A DNA stretch of 13,939 nucleotides. Origin: Candidatus Parcubacteria bacterium (lineage in GTDB: Bacteria; Patescibacteriota; Patescibacteriia; Patescibacteriales; UBA12075). The position numbers and the translations under genes are program-made. Positions 7,001 to 13,472 of this stretch are shown piece by piece. The DNA lies in contig JAGLLI010000047.1 in the NCBI GenBank assembly GCA_023140595.1, forward strand, positions 1-13,939, written 5' to 3'. The notes under the pieces were generated by a model, which saw nothing but the letters and a program-made list of their open reading frames with translations, was not told the DNA's origin and ran no database searches. The stretch's first letter is position 1. Each line of letters starts with the position of its first letter.

Positions 7001-10000
7001 CCTTCTTCTTTTATTGAAAAATTACCGCGCCAATTTCCTTGTTTGTCTGTTGAAATTTTTTTCTGTTCAATAGGCGTTAATTTTTTCTCCCATTTATAAT
7101 AATAACCGCCGTCCACTTCTTTTCGCCTGTTTCGCGTCCATTCCATTTTATTGATTGTTAAATCAATGTTATTAACTTTTACTTCCTTGCCTTTAATGTC
7201 AACGGATTTGACTTTAAGCTCAAAAGACTCATTTTTACCCAGAAAAGATTTGTTTGCTTTTAAACCCAAATAAAATTCCGCGTTATGAACGATAAAGGAT
7301 TTCTGCGTTGAAACCGATTGGCCGTTTTTGTTTTTTGCCGTTAAATAAACCACAAAAATCTTGCTTTTTCGCTCTTCGTCTTGTCCGAATAATTTATCAA
7401 AATCAAGCTTGTAAGCAATTTGCACTTTGCCGTTTTTGTCTAATTGCGCTTTATTTCTTAAAATAAATTTATCATTATAGTCGCATCCCCACCAGCACCT
7501 CTGCCAGCTATTGCCAAAATTAAAATATTCGCCCTCGTATTTATCAAAATGGTAATTCTGGCTGCCAATGCTGTAAGTAATTTCTCCGCCATCCAAAGGC
7601 ACGCCAAAGTAATAACCTGCTTCAATATCAAGCGTAAAAGTATCGCCTGACATATATTCTTCTTTATCAATTTTTGTTTCTATTTTAAAAGGCGCCGGAA
7701 CATATTCTTCTACATCAAAATAGGCATACATATCTTTGGCTTTTATACGATATCTTCCCAGCGGCGCTTCCGCGTCAAGCTCTATGCCCATGTTAAAAGT
7801 GCCAAATTCGTTAACTGCTAATTCTTCCTTGTAAATTTCATTATTTTGGCTATCAGTAATAATCATCGGTATTTTTTTCTCTTTAAATATTTCATACTCG
7901 CCGTCAAACCCGACGCGATAAAGCCCTTTTATATTTACCTCATGTCCCGGCCGATAAATCGGACGATCAGTATAAACATAAATTTTTTGCGCGTTATATG
8001 CCGAACCGCTATATCCGAATTTATTATAATAAGCCATAACAATGGCATCGTTTCCATCATTATCGCTTACTACGGCTCCAACAAGTTTATTAACAGCCGT
8101 TGTTTTTGCTATTCCGGAATTATCAGTATAAAAAGTTGTTGCCTTAATCGTTGTTTTATCGTCTTGTTTTTGATATAATTCAACGCGCGCGTTTTTGATT
8201 GGGTTTAAATCAACTAAATCAGTAACCCAATAAAGATTGTTAATTTCCGCTTTTTGTTTGCTTGTGAGGTTTCTTTCCGTATATTTGTTTTTTGGATCGC
8301 TATATCTTTCGTTAATATTAATCTTTTTTTCAACAACATTTAAATTCGTCACGGTAATATACGTTCTTTCATTTACTTTTTTTCCATTATAACGATGAAC
8401 ATAGTTTGGATGCGCAAAAGTTAGAATATAGTGTCCGCGCGTATCTTCAAAATAATCACTTAAATTAATTTGAAAATAATTTTTTATCCAAAAACGTTTT
8501 AACAACTCAATTTTATCTTGCTTAATTGCGGCGCAATTATTTATAATAGAAGCCGGCTCCCAATAAGCAGGTTTTTCGTCCAAATGTTTAAGCATATCAA
8601 CTGCTGCTAACTTGCAAATATGCAAATCCACAAATTCCATATTTTCAACAGCATAAGTCAGTTTGGTTTTATCAGGAACAGTAACAGTGTAATCTTTTTG
8701 AAAATGATAAAAATTCAAATATTTTTGCGGCATTGAACCTGTTATAAAATTAATAACACGCGAGTCTTTATTGTTAAAATGATCAATTACTTTAATATTA
8801 ACAGCATAGTCGGTTTCAGGCATAAGCCCGTAATTAATTCTGGTTTCAAATTCCCCGCGCTTGCATTTATAATAACTTCCGCTATAATTTTTCGGCACCA
8901 ATGCCGGAAGTTTCCAGCTCTTATACTCATACTCCGGGCTAACAGCTAAATAATCATCTATATCTTCTTTGGCAGGAGGAGTAATCGGACTATTTCCGCA
9001 AATTATGAACTCGGTTAAACTGCTATTACCTGTATCATTTGCCGGAATAGTGGCGCGAATTCGCAGTTTTGGAATAGCATTTGCGTATTTAATGATTTTT
9101 TCTTTATTAATCTGCAAACCGTCAAGATTGATGATTTTTTTAAATATAATCTCCAAATTTTCAGAATAATTTACTTCATTGCTTTTGAACTCAAGATATA
9201 TCCGCGCCTTGTCAGGAAATTTTTCGCATTCATCCATCTTAGCGTAATAATAATCGTTTTCCGGTTCTTTGCATTTTTCTCCATATTTAATGGAGACAAG
9301 TTTTTCAGATTCTATTTTGCTTTTATCAAGATTAATATCTTCATAAAAATCAACTATCAACTCGCCTTGGGCGTCAAAAAAATCCTGAGCCGCGAAATTT
9401 GTTCGCTCTGATGTCGCGCTAATACTGCTGATAATATCACTGACAGTAAAATTAATTTGTTTGGGAGTTTCAATAATAATATCGCCTTCCGCGGGATAGG
9501 CTTTATTAATAATTAATTTATAGCTATTTGTAAAATCCCAAAGTTTTTTTCGTCCATGTCGATCCTTTTTATTATAAATTAACAATGTTGATTCGTCTTT
9601 TTCCTCTGTATATTTTTTATCTTTTGAATTATAAATTCTTTTAACACCGTATTCAACAATAAATTCAACATTTTTATCAGTGGTATTATTATGCAGTTCT
9701 ATCGCCTCTCTTGTTTGATTAATATTTACCTGCTGATTAAATCTAACACTAATTGGACGGTTATAAATAATTTTATCATTATGCGCGTACTCATAACGAA
9801 GTTTTCTTGTAATAAAATTATGAGTAAATTCACCAACCAAGAGCCCGTCCATGGAAGCGAAGCCAGGTTTTATAGCAATACTGTAATTTGAAGAGCGCGT
9901 TAAAGCTTCATCCGGCTGAAATTGCAAAGCCTTGGTGCTGATCCATTTGAATTTTCCTTGTGTAGGCGGATTAATTTCTATTGGCATATCCATTTCATAC

Positions 10001-10506
10001 ATAATATCAAGAGTAGTCAAAGGCACCATCGGACGGTTAAAAATAATTGTAATGTCTGATTTTTCATGAGTTTCAGAATCTTTTTTTGGAAAAATCGCCG
10101 CTATTTTTGGATCCTCGTCTATCAAAAAGTCTTTGCCGATTGTGCCGGAAGGCGAATTTAGCGCGATTGAATAGTATTTGCCAACCACGAGCTTTGTTTT
10201 TGGCTTAAATATAATTTGTTGTTTTTCTACGCTATCCAGCCATTGTCCCTTAATTTCCGGAGTAAACACAATGTTTGTTTTGGCTTCTTCGCTATTTATG
10301 TCCGGCGGCAAATTAATGGCGATATTCGCTCCATGTGAAATTTTATCGTTTACCAGAGTGTAGGCTTGCGCGTATTGCGGTCGCGGTTTTAAATAATCTG
10401 AAATTTTTTGTTTAGCGCCTTCTTTGCCAGTTAATAAAAAAACGGCAAAGCCGCCAATTAAAAGAATTAATAATGCTCCAATGGCGATTATTATTTTATT
10501 TCGCAT
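4051..10506 (-). CDS. Giant bacterial alpha-2-macroglobulin with intact thioester
   Basis: A 2151-residue surface-anchored protease trap. When a protease cuts the bait region, the thioester is exposed and the attacker is covalently captured. It starts with a signal anchor (residues about 4-26; no lipobox Cys, unlike E. coli YfhM). Many beta-sandwich macroglobulin domains follow. The conserved YTDRPIYRPG is at 845-854. A Gly/charge-rich bait-like linker with GGGG, AESED and KKKR lies at about 1385-1410, followed by the conserved DTALWRA and LPDNLTTWQ segments. The thioester motif YGCSEQ has Cys1632 and Gln1635, followed by the alpha-helical thioester domain to about 1920 (DGGFTYY, DGAWGS). A C-terminal macroglobulin domain occupies about 1990-2151 (VAIEDFIPAGVELVN). 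It is longer than the roughly 1650 residues of YfhM, mostly at the N terminus. It converges with the pbpC-like gene, its usual partner. The ATG is chosen because the signal anchor follows immediately; no Shine-Dalgarno is seen. Confidence 0.93.
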   Translation of the reverse strand: MRNKIIIAIGALLILLIGGFAVFLLTGKEGAKQKISDYLKPRPQYAQAYTLVNDKISHGANIAINLPPDINSEEAKTNIVFTPEIKGQWLDSVEKQQIIFKPKTKLVVGKYYSIALNSPSGTIGKDFLIDEDPKIAAIFPKKDSETHEKSDITIIFNRPMVPLTTLDIMYEMDMPIEINPPTQGKFKWISTKALQFQPDEALTRSSNYSIAIKPGFASMDGLLVGEFTHNFITRKLRYEYAHNDKIIYNRPISVRFNQQVNINQTREAIELHNNTTDKNVEFIVEYGVKRIYNSKDKKYTEEKDESTLLIYNKKDRHGRKKLWDFTNSYKLIINKAYPAEGDIIIETPKQINFTVSDIISSISATSERTNFAAQDFFDAQGELIVDFYEDINLDKSKIESEKLVSIKYGEKCKEPENDYYYAKMDECEKFPDKARIYLEFKSNEVNYSENLEIIFKKIINLDGLQINKEKIIKYANAIPKLRIRATIPANDTGNSSLTEFIICGNSPITPPAKEDIDDYLAVSPEYEYKSWKLPALVPKNYSGSYYKCKRGEFETRINYGLMPETDYAVNIKVIDHFNNKDSRVINFITGSMPQKYLNFYHFQKDYTVTVPDKTKLTYAVENMEFVDLHICKLAAVDMLKHLDEKPAYWEPASIINNCAAIKQDKIELLKRFWIKNYFQINLSDYFEDTRGHYILTFAHPNYVHRYNGKKVNERTYITVTNLNVVEKKININERYSDPKNKYTERNLTSKQKAEINNLYWVTDLVDLNPIKNARVELYQKQDDKTTIKATTFYTDNSGIAKTTAVNKLVGAVVSDNDGNDAIVMAYYNKFGYSGSAYNAQKIYVYTDRPIYRPGHEVNIKGLYRVGFDGEYEIFKEKKIPMIITDSQNNEIYKEELAVNEFGTFNMGIELDAEAPLGRYRIKAKDMYAYFDVEEYVPAPFKIETKIDKEEYMSGDTFTLDIEAGYYFGVPLDGGEITYSIGSQNYHFDKYEGEYFNFGNSWQRCWWGCDYNDKFILRNKAQLDKNGKVQIAYKLDFDKLFGQDEERKSKIFVVYLTAKNKNGQSVSTQKSFIVHNAEFYLGLKANKSFLGKNESFELKVKSVDIKGKEVKVNNIDLTINKMEWTRNRRKEVDGGYYYKWEKKLTPIEQKKISTDKQGNWRGNFSIKEEGQFEIVIKAKDRRGNIANAHYNLYVYGEKQVDIEPSNDDTLDLVAEKTNLNVNDKASFIIKSPYKSAKALVSIERGKIFDYEIIDVNQGLYNYRFNIIEEYIPNIYASVVLVSPEPDVKYNKIQFNINTEKKTLDIQVKSNKEYYLPGEEVILDFEVKNSLGRGVKTELSVAVADLSVLALKGNPKKNPIAFFYGGLPLTVSTAANLKNILHEIELKERDEEGLGFSNKGGGGAESEDLAKKKRGIFKDTALWRAVIVTDNKGKANIKFTLPDNLTTWQIESIGLTKDTRLGVSYKEITSRKQLMLTPLKPRFIIPGDKFSIGAKVYNQTGQDQRFDVRLAESSFNLEDDLNKSLALKDGESDTIYFNVFAPSDKQDGIHSFTVSAQDNIHEDTVEKTIKIRRNDTYEAVATAGYTKNDKASEYIFLPDNIIKDKGELTIKTSATLAVFLSDALNYMLAFPYGCSEQIASKLSTIAVIKKGLNLENIGDKFQIKDIEYENKFYTIDELMAVGLNELYQNQRSDGGFTYYNYGHSNFYLTLHLVNTFKQIQDAGYDVDEEKIKKACSFLENKINRDHNFYNNKNTVILTAYALSQWESIKHLSPTLANKIKTFIQNEKFILEDISNTSLVYLAMLLTDNPKIFNFNYKQKIYNTLENRIEIDSRGSYLSKNKTWLWQYYETPIKNTALLLKALVKDKRDNAILDNIMRWLLRSRNKDGAWGSTNNTLSVVDAFTDYLLWQEENKSDFELRVALDNKEIGNFDYAPANILQQDTITISLDEMQFGAMTPLTFNRTNRNKLNNNFYYDVSLKYFLPIDTVPPRDEGFTITRELYALDDEEYKYPVSSAKVGDILRGHIKIITPKARNFVAIEDFIPAGVELVNFNLDTESEESLTGKKSADKNPYGYRGGNWRDWQRSRQIRPDAVEMRDDRLFLFKERLLEGTYIYDYYVRVLIPGKFHHLPAVASEMYFPENFGRTGGGWFGVE

Positions 10507-10551
10507 ATTTGTATTTTTAAAGTTAGTTTAAATTATGTTGTTTTCAGTTAA

Positions 10552-10580
10552 ATTATAACATGTTTTTGTGTAATAAACAA
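10552..10580 (-). promoter_or_regulatory. Putative promoter of the alpha-2-macroglobulin gene
   Basis: On the minus strand TATAAT (10557-10552) is preceded by TTGTTT (10580-10575) with a 17-base spacer. Transcription would start near 10545, about 40 bases before the start codon. The -10 is perfect; the -35 matches only at TTG. Confidence 0.5.
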
Positions 10581-10594
10581 ATTTAGAAACAATT

Positions 10595-10620
10595 AATGTA
10601 CGTACATATGTACATACATT
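10595..10620. promoter_or_regulatory. 26-bp near-palindrome, possible operator
   Basis: The perfect 12-bp core GTACATATGTAC (10602-10613) is extended by AATGTA on the left and TACATT on the right, with a single mismatched pair at 10601/10614. It lies 15 bases upstream of the presumed -35 of the macroglobulin promoter, a position suited to an activator or repressor dimer. No regulator is identified. Confidence 0.4.
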
Positions 10621-10757
10621 TTTATTTTTGAAAATTTTAATATTGACTTTGTATGTTGAAATTGGTAAATTTAAGACAGATTAAATATAAAATTTTTAAT
10701 ATCCCAACCTACCGAAGTCAGTTTTTATTAATTTTCGTACAACTCTTCTCATTTTTG

Positions 10758-10840
10758 TCATCCTGGAATTTTTATTGAAGCGACAGCGCGCCCGACGGAA
10801 GTGCCCTTGGGGTAGAAATAAAAATATCCGGGATCCAGGA
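10758..10840. repeat. GC-rich palindromic intergenic element (MITE- or REP-like)
   Basis: The left arm TCCTGGA (10761-10767) plus ATTTTTATT (10768-10776) pairs with the right arm AATAAAAAT (10817-10825) plus TCCAGGA (10834-10840). Eight bases, ATCCGGGA, are bulged between the right-arm halves. The inner core (about 10777-10816) is GC-rich in a very AT-rich region. On the minus strand part of it (10814-10790) resembles the hairpin inside the pbpC-like gene. The outer GTCATCCTGG...CCAGGA style is typical of short non-autonomous palindromic repeats found between bacterial genes. No transposase is present. Confidence 0.6.
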
Positions 10841-10893
10841 GAGCGAGAAATAAATAAACAATATCAAATAAATATGTCTAATTCAATATTTAC

Positions 10894-11610
10894 ATGGATA
10901 TTTCAAAAAAAGCCACTGACCATATAAAAAAGCTGGCAAAAAACAAAGAACTTTATAATATATTTGCAAACGACGAAAAGTATAAAGAATTTCCATCGCC
11001 TGCCACTATTTTTATGGCAGGCTCACCTGGCGCCGGTAAAACAGAATTTTCTAAAAAATGGATTATAAATCTTAACAAGAAATACGATTTTCCAATTGTA
11101 AGAATTGATGCCGATGAAATAAGAAAATTATGTCCAAGGTATAATGGTAATAATTCTCATTTATTTCAAGGAGCTGTTTCAGTTGGGGTTAACAAACTTT
11201 ATGATTATATATTAAAGAAAAGATATAATGCTTTATTGGATAGTACATTTTCCAGTATAAAATATGCCAAGGAGAATATTGAGCGAGCTATAAGTAAAGA
11301 CAGGGAAGTATATATTTATTATATTTACCAAGACCCAAAGATTGCTTGGGAGTTCACGTTAAAAAGAGAAAAGATAGAGAACAGAAAAATAACCATAGAT
11401 ATATTTGTTGAAGATTTTTTTAAAGCAAGAAAAAATGTTAATGAAGTTAAAAATATTTTTAAAGAAAAAGTTAATATTCATTTAATAAAAAAAGATTATA
11501 ATAATAACATAGAAAAATATTGGATAAATATTGCTCGGATTGACAATTATATTAAATTTGTATATACTCAAGAATCATTGTATAATACACTTAAAGGAAT
11601 CAAACTATAA
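10894..11610 (+). CDS. Zeta-toxin-like P-loop kinase
   Basis: A 238-residue cytosolic protein with the layout of zeta/PezT toxins, which phosphorylate UDP-N-acetylglucosamine and so block cell-wall synthesis. Walker A is GSPGAGKT at residues 43-50. It is followed by the zeta-type RIDADEIRK at 70-78, where Asp72 or Asp74 would be the catalytic base. The strand LLDSTF at 114-119 corresponds to the (D/E)GT segment, and a lid-like Arg/Lys-rich segment lies at 157-181 (LKREKIENRK, FFKARKN). The substrate is not proven: related P-loop kinases of unknown target share these motifs. No epsilon-like antitoxin lies upstream. Instead a 53-residue gene follows 4 bases after the stop, making a likely two-gene operon closed by the hairpin at 11803. 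No Shine-Dalgarno precedes the ATG; an ATG at 10874 is out of frame and closes after 17 codons. Confidence 0.8.
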   Translation: MDISKKATDHIKKLAKNKELYNIFANDEKYKEFPSPATIFMAGSPGAGKTEFSKKWIINLNKKYDFPIVRIDADEIRKLCPRYNGNNSHLFQGAVSVGVNKLYDYILKKRYNALLDSTFSSIKYAKENIERAISKDREVYIYYIYQDPKIAWEFTLKREKIENRKITIDIFVEDFFKARKNVNEVKNIFKEKVNIHLIKKDYNNNIEKYWINIARIDNYIKFVYTQESLYNTLKGIKL

Positions 11611-11614
11611 ATAT

Positions 11615-11776
11615 ATGTTTTTAAATAAAGCTAAAAAAAGTATAAAATATTCCGATTTACCGGCGAGAGATAAAAATAGAATAATAAGAAAATCAATCAG
11701 AGATGCCAATAAAGAACAGTATGAATTAGTTGAACAGTTTGATAAAAAGTTTGGAAAATTAAAACATGCGAATTAG
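11615..11776 (+). CDS. Small charged protein, 53 residues, putative partner of the zeta-like kinase
   Basis: It starts at the ATG 4 bases after the kinase stop. A longer reading from 11531 would overlap the kinase by 80 bases and add a hydrophobic stretch unrelated to the rest, so I prefer the short form. The product is basic and helical: a Lys-rich start (MFLNKAKKSIKYSD), then LPARDKNRIIRKSIRDANKE and YELVEQFDKKFG, probably two or three helices and no membrane segment. I do not recognise a named family. The tight spacing implies co-translation with the kinase, so an antitoxin or accessory role is possible but inferred from position only. The last codons (LKHAN) precede a short spacer and a terminator-like hairpin. 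Confidence 0.65.
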   Translation: MFLNKAKKSIKYSDLPARDKNRIIRKSIRDANKEQYELVEQFDKKFGKLKHAN

Positions 11777-11778
11777 AT

Positions 11779-11784
11779 TATAAT
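11779..11784 (+). promoter_or_regulatory. Isolated TATAAT box ahead of the ABC-F gene
   Basis: A perfect TATAAT lies just after the small gene, with no good -35 at 16-18 bases upstream. If active, transcription would start near 11791 and the leader would contain the hairpin at 11803-11832. This is weak evidence in such AT-rich DNA. Confidence 0.3.
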
Positions 11785-11802
11785 TCAATAACAAATTATT
11801 TT

Positions 11803-11832
11803 AACAACTCAAAATTTATTGAGTTGTTTTTT
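11803..11832 (+). terminator. Intrinsic terminator (or attenuator) just before the ABC-F gene
   Basis: AACAACTCAA and TTGAGTTGTT form a perfect 10-bp stem with the 6-base loop AATTTA, followed by T6. It ends the zeta-like operon. Because it finishes only 6 bases before the ATG of the ABC-F gene, it could instead act as an attenuator in that gene's leader. Confidence 0.75.
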
Positions 11833-11838
11833 ATCATT

Positions 11839-13290
11839 ATGTCAAACCAAGTAATATTAAGATTTGAAGATGTTGTTTTTGAATATTCGCATAAGAAGCC
11901 GGTTTTAGATGAGGCTGGTTTTAGCGTGCGCACCGGCGCTAAAATTACATTGATGGGTCAAAATGGGGCTGGGAAAAGCACTTTGTTTAGTTTAATTAAG
12001 GGCGAGCAAAAGCCCAAAGAGGGTAAAATTTCAATTACTAACGGGGCGAGTATTGCGACGGCTCGGCAAGTGGTTGAAAGAGCCGATTTTCAAAAAACAG
12101 TTGAAGAATATTTTGCGGCATCTTTTGAAATTGTTCCGCCAAATTTAAAAAGTGAAATTTCAAAAGTAATGGAGGCTGTTAATTTGGAGGTGCCAATTGA
12201 CCGAACAGTTGGTGAGCTTTCCGGCGGACAGCAAGCGCGTTTGTTGCTTGCCAACGCCTTAATTCAGAAGCCGGATATTTTGCTTTTGGACGAGCCGACT
12301 AATAATCTTGATAAGGACGGAATAGATCATTTGATAGAATTTTTGATAATGTATGAAAAAACAGTGATAGTGATTTCTCATGACGCTGATTTTTTAAATT
12401 GTTTTACTGACGGTGTTTTATATCTTGACGTGTTTACGAAAAAAATTGAAACTTATGTCGGAGATTATTATTCAGTTGTAGCCGAGATTGAAAGCAGAAT
12501 TGAAAGAGAACGTAAGAAAAACGCGCAATTGGAAAAGTTGATTAAAGATCGCAAACAGAAAGTTAATTTTTTCGCGCACAAAGGCGGAAAAATGAGAAAG
12601 CTGGCCAAGAAAATGAGCGACCAAACAACGGAGTTGGAAGATAATAAAGTTGATGTTAGAAAAGAAGATAAGACAATTAGGGATTTTAGAATCCCCACTC
12701 AAGATATATTCGGAGATATTGTGACAATTAAACAGTTAAAAGTTATTCAAAACTATGAACCGGTTGTGAAAAGTATTGATAAAATTTTAAATAAAAGATC
12801 GCGATTATTAATTTCAGGGCCGAATGGGATTGGGAAAAGTACTCTACTAAGGACATTGGTGGATAACAAATCAGAAGGCGCGAAAATTATGGATGGAGTC
12901 AGGGTCGGTTATTACAGTCAGGATTTTGCAACCCTTGATTATGAACAAACAGTTTTTGATTCACTTGAAACGGTTTTAGCGAATGGCGTTGACACGCAGG
13001 AAATGCGCGCCGTTGCCGCCGGGTTTTTAATAACAGGGGATTTGATGGGGCATAAAATATCGCATCTCTCAGAAGGACAAAAGGGACTTTTGTCTTTTGC
13101 AAGGTTGGTTTTAACACAACCGGGGCTCTTGGTTCTTGACGAGCCGACAAATCATATAAATTTTCGCCATATACCTATTATTGCCAAAGCGATTAACAAG
13201 TACGAGGGCGCGATGATTTTAATAAGCCATATGCCGGAATTTGTTGAAGAAATTAAGGTTGATGATTATTTGGATTTGGGTAAGTTGTAG
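11839..13290 (+). CDS. ABC-F family ATPase (ribosome-associated, soluble twin ABC domain)
   Basis: A 483-residue soluble protein with two ATP-binding cassettes and no membrane segments, as in ABC-F factors that act at the ribosomal E site in translation or antibiotic protection. Domain 1 has Walker A GQNGAGKS (40-47), signature LSGGQ (127-131), Walker B ILLLDEPTNNLD (147-158) and the switch His in ISHD (181). The linker (about 212-285) is a charged helical hairpin with a basic tip (FFAHKGGKMRKLAKK, about 244-258). Domain 2 has GPNGIGKST (327-335), LSEGQ (410-414) and LLVLDEPTNHINF (430-442). There the D-loop Asp is replaced and the signature is altered, so domain 2 may hydrolyse ATP differently. 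The start is the ATG in front of SNQVILRFEDV; an in-frame TTG 15 bases upstream lies inside the terminator stem and is unlikely. The exact subfamily is not assigned. Confidence 0.88.
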   Translation: MSNQVILRFEDVVFEYSHKKPVLDEAGFSVRTGAKITLMGQNGAGKSTLFSLIKGEQKPKEGKISITNGASIATARQVVERADFQKTVEEYFAASFEIVPPNLKSEISKVMEAVNLEVPIDRTVGELSGGQQARLLLANALIQKPDILLLDEPTNNLDKDGIDHLIEFLIMYEKTVIVISHDADFLNCFTDGVLYLDVFTKKIETYVGDYYSVVAEIESRIERERKKNAQLEKLIKDRKQKVNFFAHKGGKMRKLAKKMSDQTTELEDNKVDVRKEDKTIRDFRIPTQDIFGDIVTIKQLKVIQNYEPVVKSIDKILNKRSRLLISGPNGIGKSTLLRTLVDNKSEGAKIMDGVRVGYYSQDFATLDYEQTVFDSLETVLANGVDTQEMRAVAAGFLITGDLMGHKISHLSEGQKGLLSFARLVLTQPGLLVLDEPTNHINFRHIPIIAKAINKYEGAMILISHMPEFVEEIKVDDYLDLGKL

Positions 13291-13314
13291 GGAAAAATTT
13301 TTTTAAATTTTTCC
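13291..13314. repeat. Perfect 10-bp inverted repeat between the ABC-F stop and the rplJ promoter
   Basis: GGAAAAATTT, loop TTTT, AAATTTTTCC. It begins at the base after the ABC-F stop codon and ends exactly at the -35 TTGACA of the next promoter. As a terminator it is unusual, because the stem is AT-rich and no T run follows. It might terminate weakly or bind a protein next to the promoter. Confidence 0.5.
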
Positions 13315-13342
13315 TTGACATAACTATTTATTGTGCTATTAT
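13315..13342 (+). promoter_or_regulatory. Promoter of rplJ and its leader
   Basis: A perfect TTGACA at 13315-13320 and an extended -10, TGCTATTAT (hexamer 13337-13342, 16-base spacer). Transcription would start near 13349, just before the L10 leader. The ATTGTGCTAT around the -10 matches the promoter at 3530-3558. Confidence 0.8.
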
Positions 13343-13348
13343 ATAAAA

Positions 13349-13439
13349 ACAAATTAATTAGCCATAGACAGCAGGCGAAAAAATAAGACCTGCCGAGGTA
13401 AGATTGCGGATAAATGGCTTTTTGATTGCCATTTTTTTT
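13349..13439 (+). ncRNA. Ribosomal protein L10 leader RNA with terminator
   Basis: The segment carries the hallmarks of the L10 leader family: AGACAGCAGG (13366-13375), a short variable loop, then CCTGCCGAGGT (13389-13399), with the stem GCAGG/CCTGC. The outer arm AGCCAT (13360-13365) can pair with ATGGCT (13414-13419), closing the L10-binding core. The same ATGGC can instead pair with GCCAT (13428-13432) to form the terminator, so the two structures exclude each other. The family binds L10 (or L10/L12) for autoregulation of the rplJ-rplL operon. The boundaries are approximate. Confidence 0.85.
13412..13439 (+). terminator. Attenuator terminator of the L10 leader
   Basis: AAATGGC and GCCATTT form a 7-bp stem around a 9-base loop, followed by a run of eight T (13432-13439, partly in the stem). 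It lies 33 bases before the rplJ start and shares its 5' arm with the outer stem of the leader. Confidence 0.75.
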
Positions 13440-13472
13440 ATTTAATTTTAGTTAATAATTGATATTTATTAT

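Larger units (their letters stand above)
10507..10893. other. Gene-free intergenic region between divergent genes
   Basis: This 387-base region separates the leftward alpha-2-macroglobulin gene from the rightward zeta-like kinase gene. It holds the presumed minus-strand promoter, a 26-bp near-palindrome (10595-10620), a weak plus-strand promoter candidate (TTGACT at 10643-10648, 17 bases, TAAATT at 10666-10671) and a GC-rich palindromic element (10758-10840). I see no tRNA or credible coding region in it. The last 50 bases before the kinase are plain AT-rich sequence without a Shine-Dalgarno. Confidence 0.7.

Noticed and set aside
7458..8178. Open frames on both strands inside the macroglobulin gene (for example 7458-7670 minus, 7846-8178 plus)
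   Set aside because: They overlap a continuous, recognisable 2151-residue gene and have composition typical of out-of-frame readings, with no motifs or start signals.
10595..10840. CRISPR array or IS end suggested by palindromes and short repeats
   Set aside because: There is no repeated unit with regular spacers, no cas gene and no transposase; the palindromes are single and differ from each other.
11531..11614. Longer start for the small protein, overlapping the kinase end
   Set aside because: The extra residues are hydrophobic and unlike the rest, the overlap is 80 bases, and an ATG at 11615 sits at normal operon spacing.
12468..13150. Minus-strand open frames opposite the ABC-F gene
   Set aside because: They lie opposite well-conserved Walker and signature motifs of the ABC-F protein and show no family features.
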